Positions 22,548 through 34,344 of a stretch of 64,000 nt of DNA are shown piece by piece. The DNA comes from Gnetum montanum. Taxonomy: Eukaryota; Streptophyta; Gnetopsida; Gnetales; Gnetaceae. Where the stretch lies: assembly GCA_015680685.1 (NCBI GenBank), contig MNCI01000996.1:323524-387523 (forward strand), in the 5' to 3' direction. Made by a program: the position numbers and the translations under genes. The notes under the pieces were generated by a model, which saw only the letters and a program-made list of their open reading frames with translations, did no database searches and had not been told where the DNA came from. Positions within the stretch are counted from its first letter, which is position 1. Each line of letters starts with the position of its first letter.

Positions 22548-23144
22548 GTCTTATTGACCAAAGATGTTGTTCATGAAGTTGAAGGGAAATTTGGTTGACT
22601 AGTTGAAAGAAATTATGAAAACTATAGTTTTAGCTTCTTCTTTTTTTACTATTTTTAGTAAAAGTGTAATAATTAGGATGATCCACTAATGTAATGAACT
22701 AAAAATAGAAAAGGTAGTAGAAAAGTGCTATAGAATGGTGAAAATAAGAAAAAGTGATTTATCTACTAAACAAAAATAGGTGCTACAATAGATTGAGTGC
22801 TACAGTTGACATGGTGATACAACAGACTAGTGCTATAGTAGATTGGTGCTATAGTAGACATGTTGCTACATTAGACTAGTGCTACAATAGATGAGTGTTA
22901 CATTAGGCATGATGCTATAGTAGACTAGATGCTATAGTAGATAGGTTGTTATAGTTAACTATGCTAGCTTCAAGGAAACTAGCAATTGTTGTGAAAATGT
23001 AATAAAAACTCAACTATGCTAGTTTTCAAGGTTTCAATGAAATTTATTTGTAGATTTTTAAGCTTGACAATGTGATAATTTGAAAAGGGATTTTGGCCAA
23101 GAATCTAAGTGGAGGCCCTTCTTCTAATGCCAAAAACTTATTGG
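22548..23144 (-). other. Leader of element A with primer-binding site and minisatellite
   Basis: Adjacent to the 5' LTR, the minus strand reads CCAATAAGTTTTTGGCATTAG, aligned with the PBS regions of B, C, E and F. At about 22,775-22,965 there is a minisatellite of about 17-20 bases built on 'GTGCTATAGTAGACTA' (the reverse complement of the unit in B). No conserved open frame lies here. Confidence 0.65.
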
Positions 23145-24582
23145 TGTTGGAATGGAAACCCAAAAATCCAAGTGCTAGAATAGTTTTAACCTTGAATTCC
23201 AAGGGCCTCCATAAATGTGATTCAAGGTGCCTTGGATGGTCTAGTTGATCACCCAGGGACTTACAAAAGCGTAAACAGAAATGAAAATAAAAATGTAAAT
23301 GCCTTTGAAAATAGAAATGGAAATGAAGTTGAAGTTGGAGATCTAGAATGAAAACAAGCATAGAAATGGAAATGTAGACTAAAATTTGCACAACATGAAC
23401 TATAAATTTATTATAATGTAAATAAAGAATAAGGTTCAAAAATTATAGATTTTGTGCTAAAAGCATAAGAAGTTTGCTTGTAGAAGCTTGAAGTCTATTG
23501 GAGATGGTTGTTCTATGTCAACTCCATGATTCAAATTATTCCAAGCTCCAATTCCCAGCAACTTTTTGTTGGTTTCCATTGAAATAGGAAATGAGGGTTA
23601 CAAGTGGTATTCCACTCTTGGATTCAATAGTAGTACTTAGAAGTCTTTGTGCCTAGTGTAGTACCAGTTTTGTTGTCAAAGTGGAGGTAAGGTTGCAATG
23701 GTGTTATGGCTATAAAAATGTAAAAAGTGTTGTTGTCGTATGTAGGTTAGAATAAAGTGTCTACATTGGGTTTTTATAAGGTATATTTGGCTATTTTTTG
23801 ATCTCTACATCATTTCCATAATTACTAATAGATTGGTATAAATTTTTAGGTGTAGTTGTCATCAAATTCTAGCATAGTCATCCTTTATAGTAAGTTTGGT
23901 AAATATTATAGCCACAAAACCCATCCAGTTACTATAAATAGTAAAAAACAATTTGTGACTATGATAGCTTTGATGGACTACATTGAGGTTGTTGGGAATG
24001 TCAAAAATTTGTGGAAAATATGAACAGAGTCAGGAATTGTGAAAATGATGGAGCCTATTAAGAAATGTTGTGCTTGGTGGAGAATGTTATCTACATTAGT
24101 CATTGAAGACTTGGGATGACTATGCTAGCCATTGTTGGGAAAACGAAAATTCCAACAATTCCAACTTTGCACTTTTGCTATGTCTTGTTCATGACTATAT
24201 TGGCCATTGTCATCTTCTAAAATAGAATAGAACTTCCCATCTACTGTAGCACCATCTCTACTGCAACACCATGTCTACTATAGCACTAGTTAGAATTGAT
24301 TTCTCTAGTGTAGTTGGGGCTATTCCTTTACAAAAACTCATAAAAATGCCAATTTTAGTCATTTCCAAGGTGTTTTTAGCCTTTCAAAGCCCAAATATAG
24401 ATATGATGTACCTTTTCCTACTTGGGAAGTGAGGCAATAACAGCTTTTTGGGCATTTTTTAGCCATCAAAAAGTTGAAATATGCAAGATCAAAGCTCATG
24501 AACTACATCTCTCACATTTACAATGAATCCTTGTCTCAAGTTAGGAAATGAAGTTTGCAACATGAATTTTGGTGGTGTTTCA
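23145..24582 (-). repeat. 5' LTR of element A
   Basis: Partner of 4,018-5,503, with TG...CA ends. A minus-strand TATA box (CTTATAAAAACCC) lies near 23,775-23,788, about two-thirds of the way through the LTR in transcription order, and is the likely promoter core for the element RNA. It also contains CTACTGTAGCACCA-type short repeats near 24,240-24,290. Confidence 0.8.
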
Positions 24583-26770
24583 GAATCCCCCTACGAAGGT
24601 GGTCATACAACCTATCCAATCTATACTAATTCTAATCACATGATCTCAAGTCACTCAACCTCATCCCTATCCATCAATACAAATTCCACAACATACATGA
24701 GTATCCCAAGGCCTGGATCAAGCTTTCAAAGTGATTCAAGACCTCACCAAAGGGCTATGGAGATTTAAAGCTTGCACCACTTAGATGGTAAGGATCATGG
24801 ATTTTTATAAAGATGATCCCATCAATTCTACTATCCTACAAATAACTCTCCCTATAGGCATCACAAACCTCCACTTTACTAAATACAATAGAAAGGGTGA
24901 CCTCAAAGTTCATCTCTTTACTTTCTATTTTGAGTATCTATTGCTACAAGTCTAGTCACATACAATGATATGCATCTGCCCCATGTCTCTAACTAGAAAG
25001 GCCTTAAACTAGTATTATGCACTACCCAAAGGCTCCATTGCCTCTGTAGATGACTTGATTACATAATTGTTTTAACCATTTCAAGTATAACTTAAAGCCC
25101 AATGCAATATTAGATCATCTTATGAAGGTGAAATAGGGACCCCTTGAAACTGTCCAAAAGCTCATACAAAGATGGAATGCTATCCTTAATGAAATACCTA
25201 AACCTATCTCTAAAACACATCTTTTCTCCATCTTCAAGGGGGTTGTTAATGATTTCATTAAGTCTAAGCTTTACTACTTAGACCCCCAATAACTTAGTCG
25301 GGCCTTTTCTAAAACTAAAAGCATAGAAGATGTCATGGAAGACCTAGCTTACATAGCATATAAGAACCAACACATGAGAAGGAATAGAGATGAGAAAAAA
25401 CAAATCCATGTAGCCATGACCAAGGAACTAAGACCAACATAGGGGCCAAAGACAACACAATCTAAGGTCTCTATCACTACTCCTTAACCTTTAACATCTA
25501 AGGCCTCCATGTAAAACCCTCAAAAGTCCAAATTTGAGAAGAAAGATAAGTCTAGGTGCACTAAGCTATCCATGAAATCATAAAACCTTCTCAATAAAAT
25601 GCTTAAGAGTGGCTATATCTAATACAAGTAACTATCTTAGAATGCTTAAAAGAGGCATGATCTCTTATGTGATATTACCAAGGATCCCACCATAGTCATG
25701 AAAGATGATCCTCCCATACCTAAGTAGTTTAAACTAGATTAATTCTACTGCTATAATTAGCTACCTTACCATGATACTAATTTTTGCTTCACCCTAAAGT
25801 ATGATTTGTAGGAGATGATAGATAGTGAAGAGTTAGTCCTAGATGTATTTAATCCTATCAGGTCTTAAAATCAATCCATATATGTGTATAAAGATCCTCT
25901 TAATGCTAACAATGATTAGTATACTATAGCCACCTTTAATGTCCAAGATAAGTCCAAAACTATTAGTGAACCATTTATGGTTTGGGTACCTCCTCACAAT
26001 GAATAGACTTCTATGAGTTTGAGAAATTCATTTTTTATAAGCGTACCCTCACCGATGACTTTGAAATAACCTTTTGTCTTTAGGATGCCTCCTCCCTCTA
26101 CTACTAAACTTGTAAGACAAGTAGACCAATGTTCTTCTGTAGCAAACAATGCCTCAATCTCTTTATAGCTTGATGGCAAGAAATCATCCACAAAGCAATG
26201 AAAAAAGCTAGCTCATAATCCTGAGGCTAAGGACAATAAACAACCAAAGGTATGGAAGGAAGTAGACCCACCAAAGCCTACTCCAATTTTAGCCATACCC
26301 ATGGATATCACTACTCAAACTACCTCAATGAGCCAACCTTGAGAAGATAACTAGAAATAAGAGAAGGGAAAGGTATCAAAACATAAAATCATAAAGCATG
26401 AGGTCAAAATTGTAGGTATAATGGGGAAGGTCAAGGCCAACAAAAATGAGAAATCATCCATCAATGATAAATACTTCATCACTACCATTAAGTAGGTCAA
26501 GCTTTCTTTAAAATAGAAGAATATTTCTTTGAGCTTTTATGACTTGGTTATGATCTCTCCTACCCACCAAAAAGCTCTAGTTAAGATGTTGACTTCTATT
26601 CCTATGAGTGAGAATATCCCTGCCAACAAGAATTCTATCCATGTAGTGATAATCTATCAAGCCAAGACCAATAATTCAATGGCATAAATAACATCATAAG
26701 CACAAGGAATGGGAAGTAAAATATTATGCAACAAAGGCCTTATACATTCCCTCATCTCTCAAAGATTAGA
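24583..26770 (+). pseudogene. gag: gag and partial protease of element F, continued
   Basis: Resumes gag of F after element A. It is collinear with gag of B: a linker (about 24,583-24,740), then 'IMDFYKDDPINSTILQITLP' near 24,798-24,857, the capsid-like segment near 24,960-25,150, 'CYN*LPYHDTNFCFTLKYDL' near 25,750-25,809 (zinc-knuckle-like), and 'WVPPHNE' near 25,984-26,004. The segment just before the protease (about 26,390-26,700) is recognisable. The protease active-site part appears deleted: the sequence passes from the pre-protease segment to 'CATTCCCTCATCTCTCAAAGATTAG' (26,747-26,771), which in B (about 37,413-37,440) follows the protease. Many stops are present. Confidence 0.6.
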
Positions 26771-27303
26771 AAATAGTTTTGTGATTTTGTACATTGCCTA
26801 ATTTCTTGTCCTTGTACATAATATGTGACCATTTAACTAATAGCCTTGTTTAGTCTTTATTTACACGATTACATTTTGCCTTATAGTTTTTGTTGTTTAC
26901 ATCATGTTTTCCAATTTATCACGTAGTCCTACTTTAAATTTTCACATCAATTTACAATGTATATTTATTCCTTACATTTACATAAATTAGAAAACAACAT
27001 AAAAATAGGAAACATGAAACACAACAAAGAGCATAAAACATAAAAACCAAAAAATCTAAAACCAAAATAGTATCCATGGTCACACTATGTGATAAATAGT
27101 AGAAAAATATAATGTCCATGCACAATAACCATAGTTTCACTATGCAATAGATCACAATACAAAAAATAGTACATAGTCTCTAAGGCTATGATAGCGAAAA
27201 TGATAACAACACAAATGATATAGAAAAAAATAATAGAAAATGATAGGCTCATCAAATAGCAAAAATAAAGCCATAGGAGGAGGAGGATCATCATCAATAT
27301 TAT
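26771..27303 (+). other. Non-coding stretch of element F
   Basis: AT-rich, collinear in position with 37,440-38,290 of B. No gene is supported. Short minus-strand open frames here are hydrophobic but only reflect AT-rich codons. The last five bases (ATTAT, 27,299-27,303) are one half of the target duplication of solo LTR D1. Confidence 0.5.
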
Positions 27304-28276
27304 TGATGAGATGCGTATTGCATAGGCCGTGATATCGCATCCACCGCGATATCGCTTCCGCTACGATATTGCATCCTTCCCTGCGATGTCGCGTACACGA
27401 TATCGTAGTGCGCCGCCAAATCTATAAATAAGAGGCAGCACTTCCCGTTTTCCACATCCTAGGAGTAAAGTAGCGAAGCTCTGGCGGATTGATCACCCCA
27501 GAGATAGAATATTTTTCCATGTGCCCACAGTAGGAGTCCCCCAAGTGAATGGTTCTTTATTCGAGCAGCTTTGTACCTAAACGCAAGTTGTGTACGACAA
27601 TAAAGATGAGCTTTGTGGATAAACCTTGCAGTGCATGGATAGGTTTTAATTCATGTTATTTATTTCTTTTCTAGTAACGCGACATGAGTACGACTTGGTT
27701 ACGAGCATTGACGAACGTGTATGGCTAGCCAAGGAATCGGCTACTCATCGCGACTAGATTCTCTCGCCCTCAACTCCTAGAGCGTGGGATAAGTACGATT
27801 TAGCTACGAGCACCTATGGGTGTGTAAAACTAGTTAAGGAATCAGCTGCTTATCACACTTAGGCTAGTTAAGTGCCTCAGTATGACCACTTCAACCACGT
27901 GCATTACATGTGCTGATCCCAGTAACGATTAGCGTTTGGTAGCCACAGTTGCATAGTTCAGGGTGTGTACAGTAAGTGGGAACGGATGCTAACACTAGTT
28001 AATTTAGATTTAGATCCTTAGTTAGAGTTAGTTAGCTCTCTCAACCCTTCACCATTTAGCATAGGAGAAAAACCAGAAAATACCAAAAAAATCATATACC
28101 TCAGACTTACTTAACCATACACTGTGACAACAACAAGTAAGTCTGGGAAGACAACGAATAATTAACCCCAAGTGTTCCCTGTAGCGTTTAGGCATTTAGT
28201 CTACGGAGTTCGACCAGATCGCACGTGCTACACTTATTTCGTATGGTTGAGTGTAGGGGTACCTCGCCACTCATCA
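27304..28276 (+). mobile_element. Solo LTR D1 (973 bp), unrelated family, with target duplication ATTAT
   Basis: Begins TGATGAGATGC and ends CACTCATCA. The flanks are ATTAT at 27,299-27,303 and ATTAT at 28,277-28,281, a perfect 5-bp target duplication, with no internal region between: a solo LTR left by LTR-LTR recombination. It matches the inverted LTR at 61,674-62,781. It is far richer in CpG than its surroundings, so it is younger. A TATA box (TATAAATA, 27,423-27,430) is preceded by a cluster of GATATCGC-type palindromes. It contains two copies of a roughly 100-120-base internal repeat (about 27,675-27,865). Confidence 0.9.
27330..27430 (+). promoter_or_regulatory. U3 promoter of D1: GATATCGC palindrome cluster and TATA box
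   Basis: Between about 27,330 and 27,412 the motif GATATCGC or a one-base variant occurs about six times (e.g. 'CGTGATATCGCATCC', 'CGCGATATCGCTTCC', 'CACGATATCGTAG'), mostly on a self-complementary core. TATAAATA follows at 27,423-27,430. The layout suggests a cis-regulatory repeat upstream of the transcription start. No binding protein can be named from sequence. Confidence 0.6.
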
Positions 28277-28399
28277 ATTATCTTTAACATTACCACTGCT
28301 ATCACCTAAAGCCTATAAACAATGAAACATACAAATAATTAGTAACCATAATGAGAAAAAATCATAACTATAAAATAATAAAATAAAAAACAAAAAATA

Positions 28400-28726
28400 C
28401 AACTAAAAACTTAAAACACATTTTGTAGACCTTAGGAGATTCAAGGGTGATATATTTAGAAGTGAATTTTTGGAGGCCAGTATCAAATCTATGAAGAATC
28501 TATTCTTCACTCGTGTTATTCCAAATGATCTCTCCTAAATCCACTCTTATTAAGATCTTCCCCCTTTCTATATATGTCCACCTAGGAGGAGCATAGGAAA
28601 AAGTAGTGGTATTTTCCCTAAATGTAGTAGTATTATGAGAATTTGGAGAATCAACAACCACCACTGATTCCGTGAACATGCTAAAGGTGTCCTACCCATC
28701 TATCCCTTGCACAAATATCTCATACT
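28400..28726 (-). pseudogene. 3' part of the antisense gene of element F
   Basis: The minus-strand translation includes 'HNTTTFRENTTTFSYAPP' and 'ILIRVDLGEI', which align with 'MTTALGEVTTTMFLHEPH' and 'ILICINIEDV' at 17,920-18,030 in A and with the same segment of B (38,400-38,510). This is the end of exon 7. The 5' remainder of the gene is cut off by element B at 28,727. This fourth copy is the most diverged one, which shows that the antisense gene was already in the element before A and B inserted. Confidence 0.55.
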
Positions 28727-29913
28727 TGAAAGACCACCAAAAATTCAGGTTGCAAATCCCATTTTTCAACCTGAGGCAAAACTTTATTGTAAATGTGAGA
28801 TATGTACTCCATGAGCTACAATCTTGCATATCTCAATGTTTTGAGATTAAAAAGTACTTCAAAAGTAGAAAAATGTATCCCATGTCTATATTTTGGCTTG
28901 GGAGGGCTAAAAACACCTTGGGAATGACTAAAATTGGCATTTCCATGGGTTTTTGTAGGGGTATACTCCCAACTACACTGGAGCCATCAATTCTGACCGA
29001 TGCTAAAATAGACATGATGCTATAGTATATGGTAAGTTCTATTTTATTCTAGAAGATGAAAATGGCCAATGTAGTCACCATTAAGATCCATTAGAAATGC
29101 AGCATTGGAATTCTTGGAATTTTCATTTTTCCAATAGTGGCCAGTGTAGTCATCCCAAGTCTTCAATGACTAGTGTAGATAACATTCTCTACTAGACATA
29201 ACATTTCCCAATAGGCTCCACCATTTCCATTGTTTCCAACTCTCTTCACATTTCCACCAATTTTTGGCATTCCCAACAATGTCAGTGTAGTCCACCAAAG
29301 CCAACATAGTAAGGATGGTGCTAGTGTAGTCACAAAATTCTGTTTACTATTTATAGTAAATGGATGGATTTTGTATAGTATATACCATACTTACTATAAA
29401 TGGTAACTATGCTGAAAGTAGAAATGTTGCACTTGCAAATTGATACCAATATATTAGCAATCATTGTAGTGGTGTATAGACCCAAAAATAGCCAAATCTA
29501 CCCTATAAAAATCCAATGTAAATACTTTATTCCATTTCAAACCTTCACATAAGAAATAGCATATTTTAGCCAAATCTTTATTTCATGAACCTTATTCTTT
29601 ATTTATTATTTAAATAAAGTTGTTGTTCATATTATCAAATTTTTAGTTTATGTTTTCATTTCTTTGCCTATTTTCATTCTAGATCTACAACTTCAACTCC
29701 ATTTTTGTTTCCATTTTCATTTCTATTTTCATTTCCAAATCCATTTTCATTTTTTTGCCATTATTATTTACACTTTTGTAAGTCACCAAGTGATCAGTAA
29801 GACCATCCAAGGTGCCTTGAATCCCATTTTTGGAGGCCCTTGGGATTCAAGGTTAAAACTATTCTTACACTTGGATTTTTGGGTTTTCATTCCAGCAACT
29901 GAAATTTCCAACA
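28727..29913 (+). repeat. 5' LTR of element B
   Basis: Starts TGAAAGACCACC and ends TTTCCAACA. It is the reverse complement of the A LTRs with moderate divergence (e.g. 'ACTTGGGAAGCG' in A against its eroded counterpart near 28,860). TATAAAAA at 29,504-29,511 is the likely TATA box, at the position corresponding to that of A. The primer-binding-site region (TTGGTGCTAGAAGTAGGCCC) follows at about 29,925-29,944. Confidence 0.8.
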
Positions 29914-30573
29914 CCAATAATTTTTTGGTGCTAGAAGTAGGCCCTATGGAAAAATTATTGGCCAATATCCCATTCCCAACTATCACATTTGCAAGTTTTA
30001 AAATCTACAAAAAATTCTATTAAAACCTTGGAAATTAGATTAGTTGGATTTTCGTTGTATTTTCATGGCAGTTGCTAGTTTCCTTGAACTTAGCATACTC
30101 TACTAAAGCACCAATTTATTATAGCACCACATCTACTATATTACTAGTCTATTGTAGCACCATGTTTACTATAATGCCATGTCTACTATAGCACTATGTC
30201 TACTAGAGCACCATGTCTATTATAGCATTGTGTCTCCTATAGCACCATGCCTACTATATAGCACGGTGTCTATTGTAGCACCATGTCTATTATAGCATTG
30301 TGTTTACTAAATCACTAGTCTATTGTGATGTCAGGTCTACTGTAGCACCTATTTCTATTAAGTGGATAAACCACGTTTTTCCATTTTTACCATTCCATAG
30401 TAGTTTTCTACTATCTTTTCCATTTTCAGTTACTTATGTTAGTGGAGCATCCCACTTACTATGTTTTTACTAAAAATAGTAAAAAATCTAAAACCTCATA
30501 TTTTGAAAATGTTGTTCCAACATTCACCAAATTTCCTTTCAACTTCACTGACAACATGTCTTTTCAATAGGCC
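29914..30573 (+). repeat. Leader of element B with a 17-base minisatellite
   Basis: After the PBS region, about 30,092-30,365 holds roughly a dozen imperfect copies of CTACTATAGCACCATGT. The same minisatellite, inverted with its element, is in the leader of A (22,775-22,965). The segment just before gag, with 'AGTGGAGCATCCCACTTACT', is also shared. No coding sequence. Confidence 0.7.
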
Positions 30574-32750
30574 ATGAGTGTCTATTACCCCAAAGATCCC
30601 ACCATGGTTGAGTGTAGGTAATCCTTGTGACTTAAGGGGCAAAGTCCTTGGTTCATAGTGATAAATGAATATCACTACAACTACATTTGTGCCAAAATCT
30701 AAGATAGCATGTTGATTCCACAGATGGAAGCAAAGGCAAAATGGAAATACAAACTCATACACTAAAATGGAAAGGAGTATATTCCTTCCCTATATGATTA
30801 GATACCCCTTATTGACACCTACACCTGCATCGTATCTTAGTTAATTAAGATGGATGGGAAGGATGAGAAGGTTAGCTTAGAAGAGAACCAAGAGGAAGAG
30901 GATGATTTTAGGGTAAAATCTAAGCATAAAAACATCTTGATTGGGTTGTTTCAATAAGAAACCCCCAAGGCCACAATGCCTACCTCCACTCCCTTTATCT
31001 CCTCCATAGAACACATGACAACATCCCTTACCCCTTCTTATCCAACCATGTTCGGTCCCATGCCAGTCATTTCCATGCTGCAAACATAACTGGTGCCCCA
31101 TTCCACTTTGCCATGCCATTTGCCACCAAGCCATGATCTATACAACCTTTGTTAGTTGTTGACACCACCACCAATCCTATAAACACTCAAGTGTAATGCA
31201 CTATGGAACCCTAAGAAACCCATGGGGTCACACACCTCTTTCATTCCATTTGTGCCCCAGATACCAACAAAAATTTCATTCTCCTTATTTTTCCCACTAA
31301 CCGCAACAATAACATAACTTCTCCCATCCATGCCATAACTGATAACAAGGCCATAGGCTTCCTAGCAAATAGTACAACCTTTCATTTAAATGCCACAACC
31401 AACAGGGGTACCATAGGGCCTAGATCAAGCCTTCCAAATGATCTAGGACCTAATGGAGAAATTGAAGAGACTTAAGGCCTCTACATCTCAAAGCAACAAG
31501 ATCATGGATTTTTACTGAGATAATCCCATTAGTCCTATGGTCCCAACCTTAATGATTTCTCCTAGTATCTCTATCCCTCAATTTATAAAATACAATAGTA
31601 AAGGTGATCCCAATGCTCATCTAATATTCTTTCACTTGGAATGCCTATTGCAGCAAGCCTAGCTATATAGCATTATGAGAACATTCCCTATGTTCTTGAT
31701 AGGGAAAATGCTTGACTGGTACCATACCCTACCACAAGGGTCTATATCCTCTCTTGAAGAATTAATATCACAATTTGTTAACCATTTCAAGTATAACTTG
31801 AGACATGATACCATGCTTAACCAACTTAGGAAGGTCAAGCAAGGACCCCTTGAGCTGATGTAGAAGTTCATCCAATGGTGAAACACTATGATCAATAAAA
31901 TACAAGAACCGAGAGCTGAAACACACCTCTTAGCTATTTTGAAGATTGGTTAATGACTTTATTAAGTAAAAATTATATTATCTTAGACTAAGAACATACA
32001 GGATGCCACATAGGCTAGCCACAATCCCACCTATGTGATGTATAAGATTCAACATGTATAGTAGGACAAGAAAAGGGGTAGGTAAAACAATGTGCAACGA
32101 TAATAGTGACCAAGAAGAACAAGTCAAATAACTAAGGGCCAAAGATTGAGCAACCCAAGGCTCTTGTTATGAACAAAAATAACCAACCCTTAACTTTTGG
32201 GGCCACTACATCAACTATGTATAGGCCTAACTTTACATAAAAAGATCGTTCTAAGTATACCGAGTTGCCCATTAAGCTGTTAGAGCTCTTAAACCAATTA
32301 TTGAAGAGTGGTACTATTCAATATAAGAAAATGACTGAGAATGTCCACAAGAGACATGGCATGTTATGAAAAATAGCTAAGGACCCTACTCAAGCAAGAA
32401 AATATGATCCTTCAGTTCCCAAGTACTTTAAGCTTGACCACTTTTGTCACTATCATTAGTTGCTAGGTCAAAACATTAACTACTACCTTGTACTAAAGGA
32501 TGACCTGCAAAAAATGATAGATAAGGGTGAATTGGTACTAGACAGTTCAAACTTGGTTAGGGCTCAAAATTAGTTGATGCATGTATACAACAATCCACTA
32601 AACACCAACAACAACCCGTATACCATAGTGACATTCAACATCCACAATGATCAAAGGCCTATGAGTGGACCATTTGTGATTAAGGTGCTTCCTTGTAATG
32701 AAAGGGATCCTTCAACTTCTGCTAGCTCAAGATCCTCCTTTGTTGTAAAG
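30574..32750 (+). pseudogene. gag: gag pseudogene of element B, first part
   Basis: Starts at ATG 30,574 (MSVYYPKDPTM). Segments in order: 'EYHYNYICAKI' (about 30,650-30,685), an acidic stretch (EENQEEEDDFRVKSKHKNIL, about 30,880-30,940), a Pro/Thr linker, 'GLDQAFQMI' (about 31,420), and the capsid-like core with 'MDFYXDNPIS', 'YNSKGDPNAHLIFFHLECLL' and 'LDWYHTLPQGSISSLEELIS' (31,510-31,770). This core is the retrotrans_gag type. A degenerate zinc knuckle follows (FCHYHXLLGQNINYYL, about 32,440-32,490). Stops mostly replace Gln or Trp codons. Coding is split at 32,750 by element E and resumes at 36,129. Confidence 0.8.
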
Positions 32751-34125
32751 TGAAACACCACAAAATGTTGGGTCTCAGCACCTCAATTGCAAATTTGGCT
32801 AAGTGTTAAAATGGTGGCACTTTGCCCAAATTTTTCTAAGTGTTGAGTGTAGTCAAATCCAAGTGTTAGATTTACAAATTTTCTCTAAGTGTTAGAATGA
32901 TGACACTTTTTGCAAATTTTCCTAAGTGTTGGGACCATGCTCTCCACTATAGTAGAGCATAGTTAGCTTTAATGACCAATATTTTGCAATTTTAGCTAAG
33001 TGTTTGAATAAGGTCAAAATCTACAAAATTTTTCTAAGTGTTGTGCTATGCTCGGCACTGTAGTTGTTATGCTCGATACTATAGCTACTACGCTTGCTCC
33101 ACTCTTGCATAGCCAACACACAAATGGCTAGTTTTGCATAATTTCTCTAAGTGTTGTGCTATGCTCGATACTATAGTTTCTACGCTCGAGAGCGTAGCAA
33201 GCATAACCAACACACAAATGGCTAGTTTTGCAAAAAATTTCTAAGTGTTGTGCTGCTATGCTTACTACTATAGCTACTATGCTCTTCACTATAGCTGCTA
33301 TGGTCTTCCCACCTACCACACTACCACATGTCACAGAATCTACATTTTGGACTAAACCTAGCCCTATAAATACCCCTGGACCCCCAACGTTTTAGGGGTT
33401 GGCAATTGGCACTTTAATTTGAGCATTTGACATTTTGGCATCTTGGCACTTAACTCCATGGGAAAATGAGACCTAGAGCACGCCACATCAATAAAGAGGC
33501 ATAACTACACTGTACAATACACTGTGGCCCCATTGTAGCCCTTCAAAAGACCACACGGTACACCATGATGGCCAACCTAGTAGGCATGGTTCATCACGGC
33601 AAGTGCCAAACTTCACAACCCAACACCACCAAGATTGTGACTATGCTTCCACTATGCTTGTTGTACATTGTGTACCTTTCAAGACCCTTCTCGAGTTAAC
33701 TACACTTCCATTTGGGGTGATGTTCCATTTCTCTCTCCTATTTCTAGCATTTTCTTGCATTTTTCTTACATCTTTTTGCACTTTTTCACACATCATCACA
33801 TGGTATTACACTTGAGTGGTAGTCTCCATAGGTTGACACCCTTGTCTCGGCTAAGACCCTTGGCTATGCTCTACACCTAGCACCTTGAAACACTGCTTTG
33901 ACACTTAGCTCCATTTCATGTTGTTTGCATTTGCATTTTGACTAACCACACCACCCCCTAGTCGCATTCATCACCCCAGTTGTAGCTGGCAAAGTCCTTA
34001 TTTGATTGACAAGACTATTTAGGGTGCTCCACCTTCATTTCCTAGCAAAGGCTTGGAGGCATGGTTGTGGTTGTCTACCCAATAACCCCTTAATGTTCCA
34101 GCCATTAACATTTTCAGTTGCTATA
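32751..34125 (+). repeat. 5' LTR of element E
   Basis: About 1.37 kb. The U3 part (about 32,770-33,260) is made of repeats around 'AAATTTTTCTAAGTGTTG' (about eight copies) and of 'GCTACTATGCTC...ACTATAG' blocks. A TATA box (TATAAATA) is at 33,365-33,372. The second half (about 33,490-34,125) is repeated in the same direction at about 35,500-36,123. The PBS region follows (TTTTTTGGTGCTTG, about 34,127-34,140). Confidence 0.8.
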
Positions 34126-34344
34126 GTTTTTTGGTGCTTGAAAAAGGGCCTCACCATTTCCTTCTGCATTTTCTGATTATTGTCGTACAAGCTCTCTCCA
34201 CCACTGGTTGGTGTAGATTGAACCCCATCATTAGTTCCCCTAGAACCCCACTAGACAAAAGCCAAAGCATATCTTTGGCACTTAACCAAAATTCTAGGTG
34301 CTTGGGAGAGTGTGGCCAGCTCCAGTATAGTGAGTGTAGCAATA

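Larger units (their letters stand above)
4018..24582 (-). mobile_element. Element A: nearly complete Tat-like retrotransposon, about 20.6 kb
   Basis: Direct repeats 4,018-5,503 and 23,145-24,582 are its LTRs. Read on the minus strand the order is 5' LTR, leader, gag, protease, an insert carrying an opposite-strand gene and a palindrome array, then RT, two RNase H domains, integrase, 3' untranslated region, polypurine tract and 3' LTR. The LTRs differ at roughly one base in seven in a 200-base stretch compared by eye, so the insertion is old. It sits in gag of element F. The two flanking pentamers (CAACC, GAATC) agree at only three of five bases, so the target duplication is unproven. The length is large for plant Ty3/gypsy elements and in the range known for Ogre-type elements. 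Confidence 0.8.
1327..28726 (+). mobile_element. Element F: old Tat-like LTR retrotransposon, split by later insertions
   Basis: F is the oldest element whose body is visible. Pieces in order on + are: 5' LTR (1,327-2,433), leader (2,434 to about 3,259), gag 5' part (to 4,017), then after element A the rest of gag and a damaged protease (24,583 to about 26,770), a non-coding stretch interrupted by solo LTR D1, and the 3' end of the antisense gene (about 28,400-28,726). Element B then interrupts it and the remainder must lie beyond the window. The pieces are joined because the gag halves are collinear with gag of B (30,574 onward) and the antisense fragment matches the corresponding part of A and B. 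The presumed target duplication around A is poor (CAACC at 4,013-4,017, GAATC at 24,583-24,587), as expected if old, so this join rests on collinearity. Confidence 0.65.

Noticed and set aside
22775-22965. CRISPR-like array
   Set aside because: Units are short, imperfect and contiguous, with no unique spacers of even length. It is a leader minisatellite found at the same place in B.
23044-23439. A 131-codon minus-strand open frame rich in His/Phe/Leu
   Set aside because: Lies across the 5' LTR end and PBS of A. The His/Phe richness comes from an AAATGGAAATG-type simple repeat, and the matching frame in B (29,664-30,023) also crosses the LTR edge.
26952-27340. Hydrophobic minus-strand open frames suggesting membrane segments
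   Set aside because: AT-rich non-coding DNA of F running into D1. Overlapping frames are equally hydrophobic and none is conserved in A or B.
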